Source: Gammaproteobacteria bacterium
GTDB lineage: Bacteria; Pseudomonadota; Gammaproteobacteria; Eutrophobiales; Eutrophobiaceae
Direction of reading: 5' to 3'
DNA: 64,000 nucleotides
Assembly (NCBI GenBank): GCA_011772965.1
Contig: WVYN01000080.1
Location: forward strand, 86,606 to 150,605
The stretch's first letter is position 1. Every line of letters begins with the position of its first letter. Below, piece after piece: positions 55,560 to 64,000 of the stretch. The translations under genes and the position numbers were made by a program. The notes beneath the pieces were generated by a model. That model saw only the letters and a list, made by a program, of their open reading frames with translations. It searched no databases and was not told where the DNA came from.

Positions 55560-56495
55560 ATGGAAATTATTATCTTAAAAAAGAGTCTTCAGGGGGCGCA
55601 CAAAGTACAGCTCGACCCGTTAAAACTGTTTTCAGTGATATTCGTCATGCTCCTACTGTTCACTGGTGCTTTTCTTATCGGTGGACATTACGGCCTGAAA
55701 TATTCTACCGACATGACCTCGGTAAGGTACCAGGAGGCTACCACGCTACAACAATCCGAGCTGGACGAACAGAAACTTGTCATTGAAAATGCCCGCAGGG
55801 AAGCCCAGGAGAACCTAGATGCGCTGGCGACCCGACTCAGTAAATTACAAAGTCATGTGATGCGCCTGGATGCACTGGGGTCGCGGCTCGCAAAAATGGC
55901 CGACGTCAAGGATATTGATTTCAGCGCCAGTGTCCCGGTTGGTGTGGGTGGCCCCCAAGAACCCGGCCGGGTGCAGGATTCACTGGGCGTGCCAGACTTC
56001 CTCAAACAACTGGACGATTTGACTGTCGAGATAGAAGACCGGAACGACAAGCTTGCCGCTATAGAGAGCATGCTGATGAATACAGCTCTACGGGACAGAA
56101 CCCAGCCAGCGGGAAAACCGGCATTCGGGGGCTGGATATCTTCACTCTTTGGGTTTCGAACTGACCCTATTAATGGTAAGCGTGAATTCCATGAAGGCAT
56201 CGATTATGCCGGGAAACCCGGCACCGTTGTCAGGGCAGTGGCTGCCGGTATCATAACCTGGTCGGCACGACGTTCAGGATTTGGTAACCTAGTCGAGATA
56301 AATCATGGTAACGGACATGTCACAAGATACGCCCATAACCAGGAAAACCTCGTTGCTGTTGGAGACAAGGTTGAAAAGGGACAGCCTATTGCTATTATGG
56401 GTTCAACCGGGCGCTCTACTGGGACGCATGTGCACTTCGAAGTCATTCATAATGGCAAGCACGTCGACCCGATTAAATACATCTCTGTAAACTAG
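55560..56495 (+). CDS. M23-family (LytM) peptidoglycan endopeptidase
   Basis: The 311-residue protein has an N-terminal membrane anchor (about 20-48, LFSVIFVMLLLFTGAFLIGG), a coiled-coil region (about 60-110) and a C-terminal M23 zinc peptidase domain. Zinc ligands are in FHEGIDYAGKPG (HxxxD) and THVHFEVIHNG (HxH). It probably cuts peptide crosslinks in the wall or regulates amidases. It sits between the DciA-like gene and secA, divergent from the former with 54 bp between starts. The physiological role is inferred from domain only. Confidence 0.9.
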   Translation: MEIIILKKSLQGAHKVQLDPLKLFSVIFVMLLLFTGAFLIGGHYGLKYSTDMTSVRYQEATTLQQSELDEQKLVIENARREAQENLDALATRLSKLQSHVMRLDALGSRLAKMADVKDIDFSASVPVGVGGPQEPGRVQDSLGVPDFLKQLDDLTVEIEDRNDKLAAIESMLMNTALRDRTQPAGKPAFGGWISSLFGFRTDPINGKREFHEGIDYAGKPGTVVRAVAAGIITWSARRSGFGNLVEINHGNGHVTRYAHNQENLVAVGDKVEKGQPIAIMGSTGRSTGTHVHFEVIHNGKHVDPIKYISVN

Positions 56496-56580
56496 TACCA
56501 CCTTTAGTTGTCATTCTCTATAATATCGCGGGTAGCTGGTTCTATTCGCCCTCAATTTTAAGCTTATAACACCTGAATTC

Positions 56581-59283
56581 ATGATTTCCCGTCTGGCAAA
56601 AAAACTATTTGGTAGCCGTAATCAACGATTAATTAAGAAGCTGTCCAGGATAGTCAACAGAATAAATGAACTGGAACCAGATATATCGGTACTGAGTGAT
56701 TCGGAATTTCCTGTCAAGACCAGTCAATTGAAAGAAAGGGTCAGGAACGGTGAAACCCTTGATGCCTTATTGCCGGAAGCATTTGCACTGGTAAGAGAAG
56801 CATCAATACGGGTTCTGGAGATGAGGCATTTTGATGTACAGATGATTGGTGGAATCGTCCTGCATCGGGGTGATATTGCAGAGATGAAGACCGGTGAGGG
56901 AAAGACACTGGTAGCTACATTACCGGCTTATTTAAATGCCCTAGAAGGTAAGGGAGTACATATCATAACTGTCAATGACTACCTGGCCCAAAGAGATGCT
57001 GACTGGATGGGCAAAGTTTACGATTTTCTAGGGATGAGTACGGGCGTCATCATTTCAGGTCTATCCACTGAACAAAGACGAGAAGCTTACAATTGTGATA
57101 TTACCTATGGAACTAATAATGAATTCGGATTTGATTACCTGAGAGATAATCTTGCTTTCAGCAAGGATGAACAGGTTCAAAGGTTACTGAACTATGCAAT
57201 AGTTGATGAAGTGGACTCGATTTTGATTGATGAAGCGAGAACACCATTAATCATATCCGGTGCCGTTGATGATCGTAGTGATCTATATATCAAGATTAAT
57301 CAGATCATACCAAAACTCAAAAAACAGGAAATGGAGGATGGTCCGGGCGATTATAGTATTGATGAAAAAACAAAACAGGCATACCTGACTGAAGCAGGTA
57401 ATGAATGTATAGAAGAATTGTTGAAAGACGCTGAAATCATTGAGTCCAAACAGAATTTGTATGATCCTGCAAATATCCTGGTATTACATCATATCAACGC
57501 TGCGATACGTGCACATGCGCTTTATCATCGTGATGTGGAATACCTGGTAAAGGATAATGAAGTCCTTATCGTTGATGAGTTCACTGGTAGGACCATGCCA
57601 GGCAGGAGATGGTCTGAAGGATTACACCAGGCAATAGAAGCAAAGGAGGGTGTTCCAATACAAAACGAGAATCAGACTCTGGCATCGATTACCTATCAGA
57701 ATTATTTCAGGCTATATAACAAATTGTCTGGAATGACAGGTACTGCAGACACGGAAGCGTTCGAGTTTCAGCAGATTTATGGACTTGAAGTTGTAGTAAT
57801 ACCTACTCATATGGAAATGATACGTGAAGACCTGAGTGATGCAGTGTATTTAAAAGCTACCGATAAATTCAATGCAATCATTGACGATATAAAGTACTGC
57901 AGGGAAAAGAAACAGCCCGTGCTTGTTGGCACAGCATCAATCGAGGTTTCCGAATACCTTTCCAAGTGGCTTGATAAGGAAAAAATTCCGCATAACGTTT
58001 TGAATGCAAAATTCCATCAGAAGGAAGCACAAATAATTGCACAAGCAGGTGAACCGGGTGCTGTAACGATCGCCACCAATATGGCTGGTCGTGGAACTGA
58101 CATAGTACTCGGCGGCAGCCTGGATAATGAATTGCAAAAGATTGATCCTGTAAATGAAAAAGAAATCAATTCGCTGAAAGGTGAATGGTTGAAAAGACAT
58201 GAAGAAGTAGTTGCTGCGGGAGGTTTACATATTATTGGTACCGAGCGACATGAGTCACGAAGGGTAGATAATCAGTTGAGAGGAAGATCAGGTAGACAGG
58301 GCGATCCTGGATCCAGCCGATTTTACCTGTCTCTCGAAGATAATCTGATGAGAATATTTGCATCAGACAGAATTACCGCAATTATGCAGAAACTTGGCAT
58401 GGAAAGCAGCGAGGCTATCGAATCAGGGATAGTCAGCAGGGCGATAGAAAATGCACAGAAGAAAGTTGAGGCACATAACTTTGATATCAGAAAACATCTG
58501 CTCGAATTTGATGATGTTGCCAATGATCAGAGAAAAGTAATTTATGAGCAAAGAAATGAGCTCATGGAAGAACAGGATATTTCCGATAATATTGAATCAA
58601 TGAGAGAAGACGTTATTATCGATACAGTGAATTCATTTGTTCCCCCTGGCAGTATTGATGAATTATGGGATATACATGGTTTGGAAGAGCTATTGGAGAG
58701 AGACTTTGATATCAGTGAAAATATCCAGGGATGGCTGGATAATGATGATAATTTGAATCAGGAAAGCCTTCGCCAGAGAATTCTGAAAATTGCAATCAGG
58801 AATGCCAAACAAAAAGAGGAAAATATCGGAAGCGATATTATGAGACGTCTAGAAAAACAGGTTATGCTGGATTTTCTGGACAGGCACTGGAAGGATCATC
58901 TCATTTCAATGGATCATTTGCGGCAAGGAATCGGACTACGCAGTTATGCTGCAAAAAATCCAAAGCAGGAATACAAGAAAGAGTCTTTTGAATTATTTGT
59001 TAGTATGCTGGAAAATCTGAAATTTGATGTCATCAGGTTCCTATCCAAGGTCCAGGTACGCACTGAAGAAGATGTAGAAAAAGCAGAACAACAACATAAA
59101 CGCAGCGAAAGCATGAATTTCAGCCATCCTGAAGCCAAATCAGCACTTTTAACAGGATCAGAAAATCCTAATAAAGCAGCAAAGACTCCGTTTGTCAGGG
59201 ATGGCAGAAAAATTGGGCGTAATGAACCGTGCCCATGTGGTTCCGGAAAAAAATACAAACAGTGCCATGGCAGGCTTAATTGA
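56581..59283 (+). CDS. secA: Protein translocase ATPase SecA
   Basis: A 900-residue DEAD-box motor that pushes preproteins through SecYEG. Walker A is [20 protein letters not shown] and the DEAD-like box is [19 protein letters not shown]; a preprotein crosslinking domain, helical scaffold and linker follow. The C-terminal zinc finger that binds SecB and lipids is [14 protein letters not shown] at 883-896. A -10-like TATAAT lies at 56519-56524 without a convincing -35. From here to the window end the DNA is visibly more AT-rich than the dcw genes. Confidence 0.98.
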   Translation: MISRLAKKLFGSRNQRLIKKLSRIVNRINELEPDISVLSDSEFPVKTSQLKERVRNGETLDALLPEAFALVREASIRVLEMRHFDVQMIGGIVLHRGDIAEMKTGEGKTLVATLPAYLNALEGKGVHIITVNDYLAQRDADWMGKVYDFLGMSTGVIISGLSTEQRREAYNCDITYGTNNEFGFDYLRDNLAFSKDEQVQRLLNYAIVDEVDSILIDEARTPLIISGAVDDRSDLYIKINQIIPKLKKQEMEDGPGDYSIDEKTKQAYLTEAGNECIEELLKDAEIIESKQNLYDPANILVLHHINAAIRAHALYHRDVEYLVKDNEVLIVDEFTGRTMPGRRWSEGLHQAIEAKEGVPIQNENQTLASITYQNYFRLYNKLSGMTGTADTEAFEFQQIYGLEVVVIPTHMEMIREDLSDAVYLKATDKFNAIIDDIKYCREKKQPVLVGTASIEVSEYLSKWLDKEKIPHNVLNAKFHQKEAQIIAQAGEPGAVTIATNMAGRGTDIVLGGSLDNELQKIDPVNEKEINSLKGEWLKRHEEVVAAGGLHIIGTERHESRRVDNQLRGRSGRQGDPGSSRFYLSLEDNLMRIFASDRITAIMQKLGMESSEAIESGIVSRAIENAQKKVEAHNFDIRKHLLEFDDVANDQRKVIYEQRNELMEEQDISDNIESMREDVIIDTVNSFVPPGSIDELWDIHGLEELLERDFDISENIQGWLDNDDNLNQESLRQRILKIAIRNAKQKEENIGSDIMRRLEKQVMLDFLDRHWKDHLISMDHLRQGIGLRSYAAKNPKQEYKKESFELFVSMLENLKFDVIRFLSKVQVRTEEDVEKAEQQHKRSESMNFSHPEAKSALLTGSENPNKAAKTPFVRDGRKIGRNEPCPCGSGKKYKQCHGRLN

Positions 59284-59298
59284 TAGAAGGCAATAACA

Positions 59299-60507
59299 TT
59301 GGAGAATGCAAAGGTAATTAGTCCAGTAAAAGGTATATTTCTTAACGCGCTGTCTGCTGGGATATATAAAAAACAAAGAGCAGATCTTGCATTGATCCAA
59401 TGTGAATCTGGCTCCAGTATTTCTGCAGTATTTACCAAAAACGCATTTTGTGCTGCTCCTGTCATAATTTCCAGAAACAACCTGAATGAGACAAATCCCG
59501 TATATTTTTTGATTAATGCCGGCAATGCCAATGCAGGAACGGGTAAAAAAGGCATTGATGACGCACTGGGTACCGCGATCAGCTTGTCAGATTATACGGG
59601 TTGCCATGCCAATGAAGTACTTCTCTTCTCTACTGGTGTAATAGGAGAATATCTTCCAGTTGATAAGATCAAGCAAGCGATACCTGCACTTGTAGATGGT
59701 CTCGCTATTGATAAATGGTTTTCTGTCAGCAAAGCAATTATGACCACAGATACCCGTCCAAAGATTGTTTCAAATAGTATCAGGCTGAATGAGAAAGATG
59801 TAAAAATAACAGGTATAGCGAAAGGCTCAGGCATGATAAAGCCGGATATGGCAACCTTGCTCGCCTTTATTGGAACAGATGCCTCGGTTGAGCATTCAAT
59901 ACTTGATGATATGCTCTATGAAATAACAAATGTTTCATTTAACCGTATCACTGTAGATGGGGACACATCAACCAATGACGCCTGTGTCTTAATTGCAAGC
60001 GGATCCTCAGGCTCTAGACAAATCAGCAGTAAAAAATCAGATGAATATCATATTCTTTATAATGCTCTTGAAGAGGTATGTATCTTTCTTGCCAAGGAAA
60101 TCGTGCGTGATGGAGAAGGTGCAACCAAGTTTATAACACTGGATATAGTTGGTGGTCATACAATCGAAGAGTGTATTACAGTAGCAGATAATATTGCGCA
60201 ATCGCCATTAGTAAAAACCGCTTTGTTTGCCTCTGATCCGAATTGGGGGAGAATCCTGGCTGCTATTGGCAGATCCAGTATTAATGAGCTGAAAATTGAA
60301 GAGATAAATATCTTCGTTGATGATCTCTGTATTGTATCGAATGGAGAGAAATCTGCTGAATATACAGAAGAAAAGGCTGCAGAGTTGTTTAAACAAAGTG
60401 AAATAACTATCCGTGTGGAGATGAACCGAGGTAAATTCAAAACCAGGCACTGGACCTGTGATTTGTCCTATGATTATGTCAAGATCAATGCTGAATACAG
60501 GACCTGA
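59299..60507 (+). CDS. argJ: Glutamate N-acetyltransferase / amino-acid acetyltransferase ArgJ
   Basis: The 402-residue ornithine acetyltransferase recycles the acetyl group from N-acetylornithine to glutamate in arginine synthesis. Recognisable blocks are AVFTKNAFCAAPVIISRN, NAGNANAGTGKKG and IAKGSGMIKPDMATLLAFIG, where the precursor cuts itself before the Thr of MATLLAF, and GATKFITLDI and FASDPNWGRILAAIGRS. The start is TTG 59299, 15 bp after secA; no ATG fits the homology. Whether it is mono- or bifunctional is not visible. Confidence 0.96.
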   Translation: MENAKVISPVKGIFLNALSAGIYKKQRADLALIQCESGSSISAVFTKNAFCAAPVIISRNNLNETNPVYFLINAGNANAGTGKKGIDDALGTAISLSDYTGCHANEVLLFSTGVIGEYLPVDKIKQAIPALVDGLAIDKWFSVSKAIMTTDTRPKIVSNSIRLNEKDVKITGIAKGSGMIKPDMATLLAFIGTDASVEHSILDDMLYEITNVSFNRITVDGDTSTNDACVLIASGSSGSRQISSKKSDEYHILYNALEEVCIFLAKEIVRDGEGATKFITLDIVGGHTIEECITVADNIAQSPLVKTALFASDPNWGRILAAIGRSSINELKIEEINIFVDDLCIVSNGEKSAEYTEEKAAELFKQSEITIRVEMNRGKFKTRHWTCDLSYDYVKINAEYRT

Positions 60508-60557
60508 TTCATGTATGGATTACACTTGTGGTGTAGGCAATCAATATTTAAACTTTA

Positions 60558-61547
60558 ATGAAATCTATTATTCCGGTCTCAGTCGGTATTATTTTTAATA
60601 ACGCTGGAGATGTATTTCTGGCAAAACGCTCACCCGGATCAAATCAGGGAAATTTATGGGAATTTCCGGGTGGTAAAATAGATAATAACGAAGATTCTCT
60701 TGAAACCCTTCGCAGGGAACTTTTTGAAGAGATTGGTATAGAAATAAAGAAGACCAGGCGACTCATTTCTATCAAATACCAATATCCGGATTGTCTGATT
60801 CAACTGGATGCTTGGCTGGTCAAATCTTGGAAAGGAACGCCTTCAAGCAAAGAGGGACAATTAACACGCTGGTTCAAACTTGCTGAATTGAAAGATATTG
60901 AATTTCCTGAAGCAAACCGCAGTATTATAAATTCACTGAAACTTCCTGAATTTTACCTGATCAGCCCACCACCAAGCGATAATTCTGAGGCTTATCTATA
61001 TGCTCTTGAAGATTTCGTCAGGAAAGGTACTCGGCTGATACAGTTACGCTATGACGAACAGACAATTAAGTCCAGACCATATGTGATCAGGGAAGTCACT
61101 AGTCTCTGCCACAAGTATGGGGCAAAAATCATGTTAAATTCCACTGCAGCGGATGTTATCGCACATGATGTCGATGGAGTGCATCTGACCAGCACCAGAT
61201 TATTACAGCTCAATGAACGCCCACTAGGCAGGCATTATCTTGTATCTGCCTCCTGCCATAATCAGATGGAGTTATCTCACGCTGAACGGATAAAGGTGGA
61301 TTTTGTTGTTTTATCACCAGTAAATAAAACTGACAGTCATCCAGATGTCGAACCGCTTGGCTGGGATAAGTTCGGAGAGCTGGTCAAAAACTGTAATGTC
61401 CCTGTGTTTGCACTGGGGGGTATGTATCCGGATGATATGGAAAAGGCATGGCAATACGGAGCACAGGGCATTTCGATGTTGAGTGGTATCTGGACTTCTT
61501 CCCAACCTGGCGAGGTGATTAACCGTTGCGTGACGGCAGGGTATTAG
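60558..61547 (+). CDS. MutT-type Nudix hydrolase fused to a ThiE/TenI-like domain
   Basis: The first 130 residues form a MutT-like Nudix domain with the full box from GGKIDNNEDSLE through RRELFEEIGI, expected to remove oxidised nucleotides such as 8-oxo-dGTP. Residues about 133-329 form a thiamine-phosphate-synthase-like TIM barrel: FYLISPPPSDNSE, GTRLIQLRYDEQ, MLNSTAADVIAHDVDGVHL and VPVFALGGMYPDDMEKA. This fusion is found in several gammaproteobacteria near argJ and secA; the role of the second domain is not known. Its stop overlaps the convergent yacG stop by 4 bp. Confidence 0.9.
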   Translation: MKSIIPVSVGIIFNNAGDVFLAKRSPGSNQGNLWEFPGGKIDNNEDSLETLRRELFEEIGIEIKKTRRLISIKYQYPDCLIQLDAWLVKSWKGTPSSKEGQLTRWFKLAELKDIEFPEANRSIINSLKLPEFYLISPPPSDNSEAYLYALEDFVRKGTRLIQLRYDEQTIKSRPYVIREVTSLCHKYGAKIMLNSTAADVIAHDVDGVHLTSTRLLQLNERPLGRHYLVSASCHNQMELSHAERIKVDFVVLSPVNKTDSHPDVEPLGWDKFGELVKNCNVPVFALGGMYPDDMEKAWQYGAQGISMLSGIWTSSQPGEVINRCVTAGY

Positions 61548-61717
61548 TGGGTATTGCTAGGAATATCCGGGCCATCCGGGTCATTAATTTTGTGTTTTTC
61601 ATCAATCCATTCACCAAGGTCAATTAATCTGCAGCGTTCACTGCAGAACGGGCGCCACTTGTTTGATTCATCATATACGGTTTTATTGCCGCATTGCGGA
61701 CATTTCATTTCAGTCAT
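61544..61717 (-). CDS. yacG: DNA gyrase inhibitor YacG (zinc finger)
   Basis: A 57-residue zinc protein with CPQCGN near the N-terminus and FCSERCRLIDLGEW, giving a C-x2-C ... C-x3-C site. YacG binds GyrB and blocks DNA binding by gyrase. ATG 61717 overlaps the zapD stop as TAATG; an earlier in-frame start at 61732 lies inside zapD and is less likely. The acidic tail DPDGPDIPSNTH is typical. Confidence 0.93.
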   Translation of the reverse strand: MTEMKCPQCGNKTVYDESNKWRPFCSERCRLIDLGEWIDEKHKINDPDGPDIPSNTH

Positions 61718-62502
61718 TACAGAAAACAACAATGTAGTTCAAACTCGACGTTTTCATTCGTTTGAACCGGCCTGGATATACTTGATGATTGTTCCATGAA
61801 TCTGACAGTAAACCGGTGCTTTCCACCGCTAATTTCAGGGTAATAGTTGCTGTCAGAGGGCAATCTTATCCTGATGAGCTGGCAGGATAACCCGGAGTCA
61901 ATAGGTTTCTGGAAAAACCCTGAAGTAGCTATTTCCCGGACAGGGGTTGAACTGTTCCTCACCATAGTAAGGGTTAGTTTTACCCCCTCAAAAAGAATAT
62001 CAAGATCCTTATACCATTTTTGCAGATCCCGGACCCTTTCTTCATGTGGGGTATTAAGCCAAAAATGATAATTAGGTAAATCAAAGTTACATGAGCCACC
62101 GGGCATGATGCTGCGCTGCTTGATTGTAGAAAGGAATTCATCTTGTCTAATTGCCTGACCCGGTTGACAGGAAGAGTCTCTGAGAATGGAGGTTACCCTT
62201 AATATGTTTTCCAGAATATCTGACAGCTTATCTGTATCAACATTTCTGTTGTGTTTTAGTGCTTCCAGTGTGCCAGCATGTTTTTCAAGCTCTTTAATCA
62301 GGTCCATCTTGATGTCAGAGCGACTGATCAGATCGACAATATTCAGGAAATCAACGATCGCTAAGCGATGGTCCCACTCTGTAGTTCCGGACATATGATA
62401 TGATGCAAATCTGAACAGGTGTTCGAGCCTCAGAAAAATTCTGATGCGCTCATTCAGTGGTTGTTCGTATGTAATTTTGCTCACATCGATGTCCAGAATC
62501 AA
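61717..62502 (-). CDS. zapD: Z-ring-associated cell division protein ZapD
   Basis: The 261-residue protein bundles FtsZ filaments by binding the FtsZ C-terminal peptide. Family features are YEQPLNERIRIFLRLEHLF near the N-terminus, GSCNFDLPNYHFWLN and the C-terminal beta-domain with GGKHRFTVRF. The start is TTG 62502, one base after the coaE stop region; GTG six codons later is an alternative. It forms a coaE-zapD-yacG unit. Confidence 0.95.
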   Translation of the reverse strand: MILDIDVSKITYEQPLNERIRIFLRLEHLFRFASYHMSGTTEWDHRLAIVDFLNIVDLISRSDIKMDLIKELEKHAGTLEALKHNRNVDTDKLSDILENILRVTSILRDSSCQPGQAIRQDEFLSTIKQRSIMPGGSCNFDLPNYHFWLNTPHEERVRDLQKWYKDLDILFEGVKLTLTMVRNSSTPVREIATSGFFQKPIDSGLSCQLIRIRLPSDSNYYPEISGGKHRFTVRFMEQSSSISRPVQTNENVEFELHCCFL

Positions 62503-62503
62503 A

Positions 62504-63109
62504 TTAGCCGGTCCGTGATTTGCACAGGTCCAGATATAAATTGTTATATTTAGTTACCTTCTTTTTCAACGAATCAATTTTCCCGCTGTTATCTATGATA
62601 TCATCAGCCATAGACAAACGTTCTTTTCTGTTTATTTGTGATTTGGCTATTTTTTCAATCGACTTTTTGTCAGATTTATCTCTGGTCATGGCCCTCTGTA
62701 ATTGCATCATTTCAGGTAAATCGACAACCAGTATTCTGTCGAACAAACTCTCAGATCCTGATTCAAATAGCAGAGGAACGCTGACAACACAATAGTCAGA
62801 TTCGACTTTTTTAATTTTCTCCTTTATTTTATTAATTACCAGTGGGTGCAGAAGTTTTTCGAGCCAGATTCGCTTTTCTTCATTATCAAAAACTGCGTTG
62901 CGAAGATATTTTCTGTCCAGATTGCCATCATCATCCAGTGCTACTGCTCCAAAATATTTTTTAATTTTACTTTTTATATCAGGGTTATTTTCGCTGATAC
63001 ACCGGGCTATTTCATCAGCATCAATTACTTCAATACCAAGTTCCCTGAACATATTACTCACAGTGGTTTTCCCGCTACCAATACCTCCTGTTAGCCCGAT
63101 TACCAGCAT
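62504..63109 (-). CDS. coaE: Dephospho-CoA kinase
   Basis: A 201-residue P-loop kinase that phosphorylates the ribose 3'-OH of dephospho-CoA, the last step of coenzyme A synthesis. Motifs are the P-loop GLTGGIGSGKTTVSNMF, the substrate segment VIDADEIARC and VVSVPLLFESGSESLFDRIL. It sits 8 bp after pilD. Together with panC and panD at the other end, three CoA-pathway genes lie in this window, but not as one operon. Confidence 0.97.
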   Translation of the reverse strand: MLVIGLTGGIGSGKTTVSNMFRELGIEVIDADEIARCISENNPDIKSKIKKYFGAVALDDDGNLDRKYLRNAVFDNEEKRIWLEKLLHPLVINKIKEKIKKVESDYCVVSVPLLFESGSESLFDRILVVDLPEMMQLQRAMTRDKSDKKSIEKIAKSQINRKERLSMADDIIDNSGKIDSLKKKVTKYNNLYLDLCKSRTG

Positions 63110-63117
63110 TTTTTAAA

Positions 63118-63987
63118 TCAGAAATATCCAAGATAAAAGCGAATGATTTCCTCACCCCAGATCAGGCTAATCCAGCCAGAAATTGCCAGATAAGGGCCGA
63201 AAGGGATTGGTATGGTTCTTTCATGCCCTCTGAATATAATGATTAATATCCCGATAATGGAACCGGAGAGGGAAGCAAGCAGGATTATCAGAGGAAGAGA
63301 TTGCCAGCCCATCCATGCCCCAAGCATTGCCAGTAGTTTAAAATCTCCATGACCCATTCCTTCCTTGCCGGTCAATAGCTTGAACAGGATGAATATAGAC
63401 CAGAGGATTCCATAACCCAGCGAGGCACCAATCACGCTGGCCTGGAGGCTGGTAAACATATCGAATAAATTGCACAGCAGGCCCAGCCAGAGAAAAGGAA
63501 GTGTTATATCATCAGGCAATAATTGCTTGTCGAAATCTATCATCGTTAGGCTAATCAGCGCCCAGGTAAGCAGACATATAAACAGGGTCTGGATGGTTGG
63601 ACCGTATTTCCAGGCTATAAAAAACGCCGCTAATCCGCTCAAGAGTTCAATCAAGGGGTAACGAATGGATATTTTCTGGCCGCAGTGACTGCACTTTCCG
63701 CCGAGGAAGAGATAGCTAATAACCGGTATATTCTCTATGGCGCTGATTTGATGGTGGCAATTCGGGCACCTGGAACGTGGATGAACGAGATTAAACGTTT
63801 TTTCGGGTTTTTTCGACTCTGGTTCGAGTTCCAATAATAATCGGCATTGTTGCTTCCAGTCTGTTTCCATCATTATGGGTAACCGGTATATGATAACGTT
63901 AAGAAAGCTCCCGACAATAAGTCCCAGTAATAACATTGCCACGAGGAACATAAACGGAAACATCTCAAAATACTCCACGATCGCCAT
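63118..63987 (-). CDS. pilD: Type IV prepilin peptidase / N-methyltransferase
   Basis: The 289-residue inner-membrane aspartic protease cleaves and N-methylates type IV pilin and type II secretion pseudopilin precursors. It has eight hydrophobic segments. Two CxxC pairs bind zinc (CPNCHHQ and CSHCGQ), and the catalytic aspartates are in TMIDFDKQLLPDD and GMGHGDFKLL. pilD-coaE-zapD-yacG is a common order; pilB and pilC would be expected just beyond the window end, upstream on the minus strand. Confidence 0.97.
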   Translation of the reverse strand: MAIVEYFEMFPFMFLVAMLLLGLIVGSFLNVIIYRLPIMMETDWKQQCRLLLELEPESKKPEKTFNLVHPRSRCPNCHHQISAIENIPVISYLFLGGKCSHCGQKISIRYPLIELLSGLAAFFIAWKYGPTIQTLFICLLTWALISLTMIDFDKQLLPDDITLPFLWLGLLCNLFDMFTSLQASVIGASLGYGILWSIFILFKLLTGKEGMGHGDFKLLAMLGAWMGWQSLPLIILLASLSGSIIGILIIIFRGHERTIPIPFGPYLAISGWISLIWGEEIIRFYLGYF

Positions 63988-64000
63988 GATAATAATCCTG

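Overview
The window is a chromosomal segment of a gammaproteobacterium. Several blocks have the gene order usual for that class: queA-tgt-yajC-secDF, mlaC-ibaG-murA-hisGDC-degS, petABC-sspAB, lpoA-yraN-diaA-dolP, rsmI-rnpB-mraZ, and a complete dcw cell-division/cell-wall cluster running into lpxC, secA, argJ, yacG-zapD-coaE-pilD. An ectoine pathway, a KefB-type antiporter, an FNR with intact iron-sulfur ligands and a cytochrome bc1 complex suggest a salt-tolerant, respiring, probably marine or brackish bacterium able to face low oxygen. I see no transposase, integrase, phage gene or CRISPR array, and I cannot name genus or species.

Layout. 0-4.3 kb: end of panC, panD, a CinA-type domain protein, a CPA2 antiporter, fnr and the stump of a SafE/TauE-type gene. 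4.3-7.1 kb (minus): ectR-ectA-ectB-ectC. 7.3-10.1 kb: a small lipoprotein, rimO, a 356-bp gene-free stretch with a strong hairpin, a stand-alone MlaC paralogue and tRNA-Leu(CAA). 10.2-17.4 kb: queA, tgt (apparent CTG start), yajC, secD, secF, pdxB, purN. 17.4-27.1 kb: a His-rich DUF4399 protein, an RND/MMPL exporter beside a second MlaC protein, ibaG, murA, hisG (short form), hisD, hisC and a DegS-type protease (apparent ATT start). 27.2-31.4 kb: petABC, sspAB and a macrodomain protein. 31.4-34.9 kb (minus): lpoA, yraN, a diaA interrupted by two in-frame stops, dolP. 34.9-36.2 kb: rsmI and RNase P RNA. 36.4-55.0 kb: the dcw cluster from its MraZ-box promoter to lpxC. 55.0-64.0 kb: a DciA-like gene, an M23 peptidase, secA, argJ, a Nudix-ThiE fusion, and on the minus strand yacG, zapD, coaE and pilD.

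Function. Most of the window serves envelope growth: precursor synthesis (murA to murG, ddl, mraY), septal synthesis (ftsI, ftsW, ftsL, ftsQ, ftsA, ftsZ, zapD), PBP1A activation (lpoA), lipid A commitment (lpxC), export (secA, secDF, yajC), envelope stress sensing (degS, dolP) and retrograde lipid transport (two MlaC proteins and an RND exporter). The dcw genes are nearly all overlapping or within a few bases of each other.

The least ordinary points are: the diaA frame, conserved to its end but carrying two TAA codons; the SafE stump showing that the ectoine operon sits at a rearrangement point beside fnr; non-ATG start candidates for tgt (CTG) and degS (ATT); an Mla-type locus where an RND exporter stands in the place usually held by MlaFED; and a perfect palindrome inside the spacer of the lpxC promoter. 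I did not find a wholly new multi-gene system; the RND-MlaC pairing is the closest candidate.
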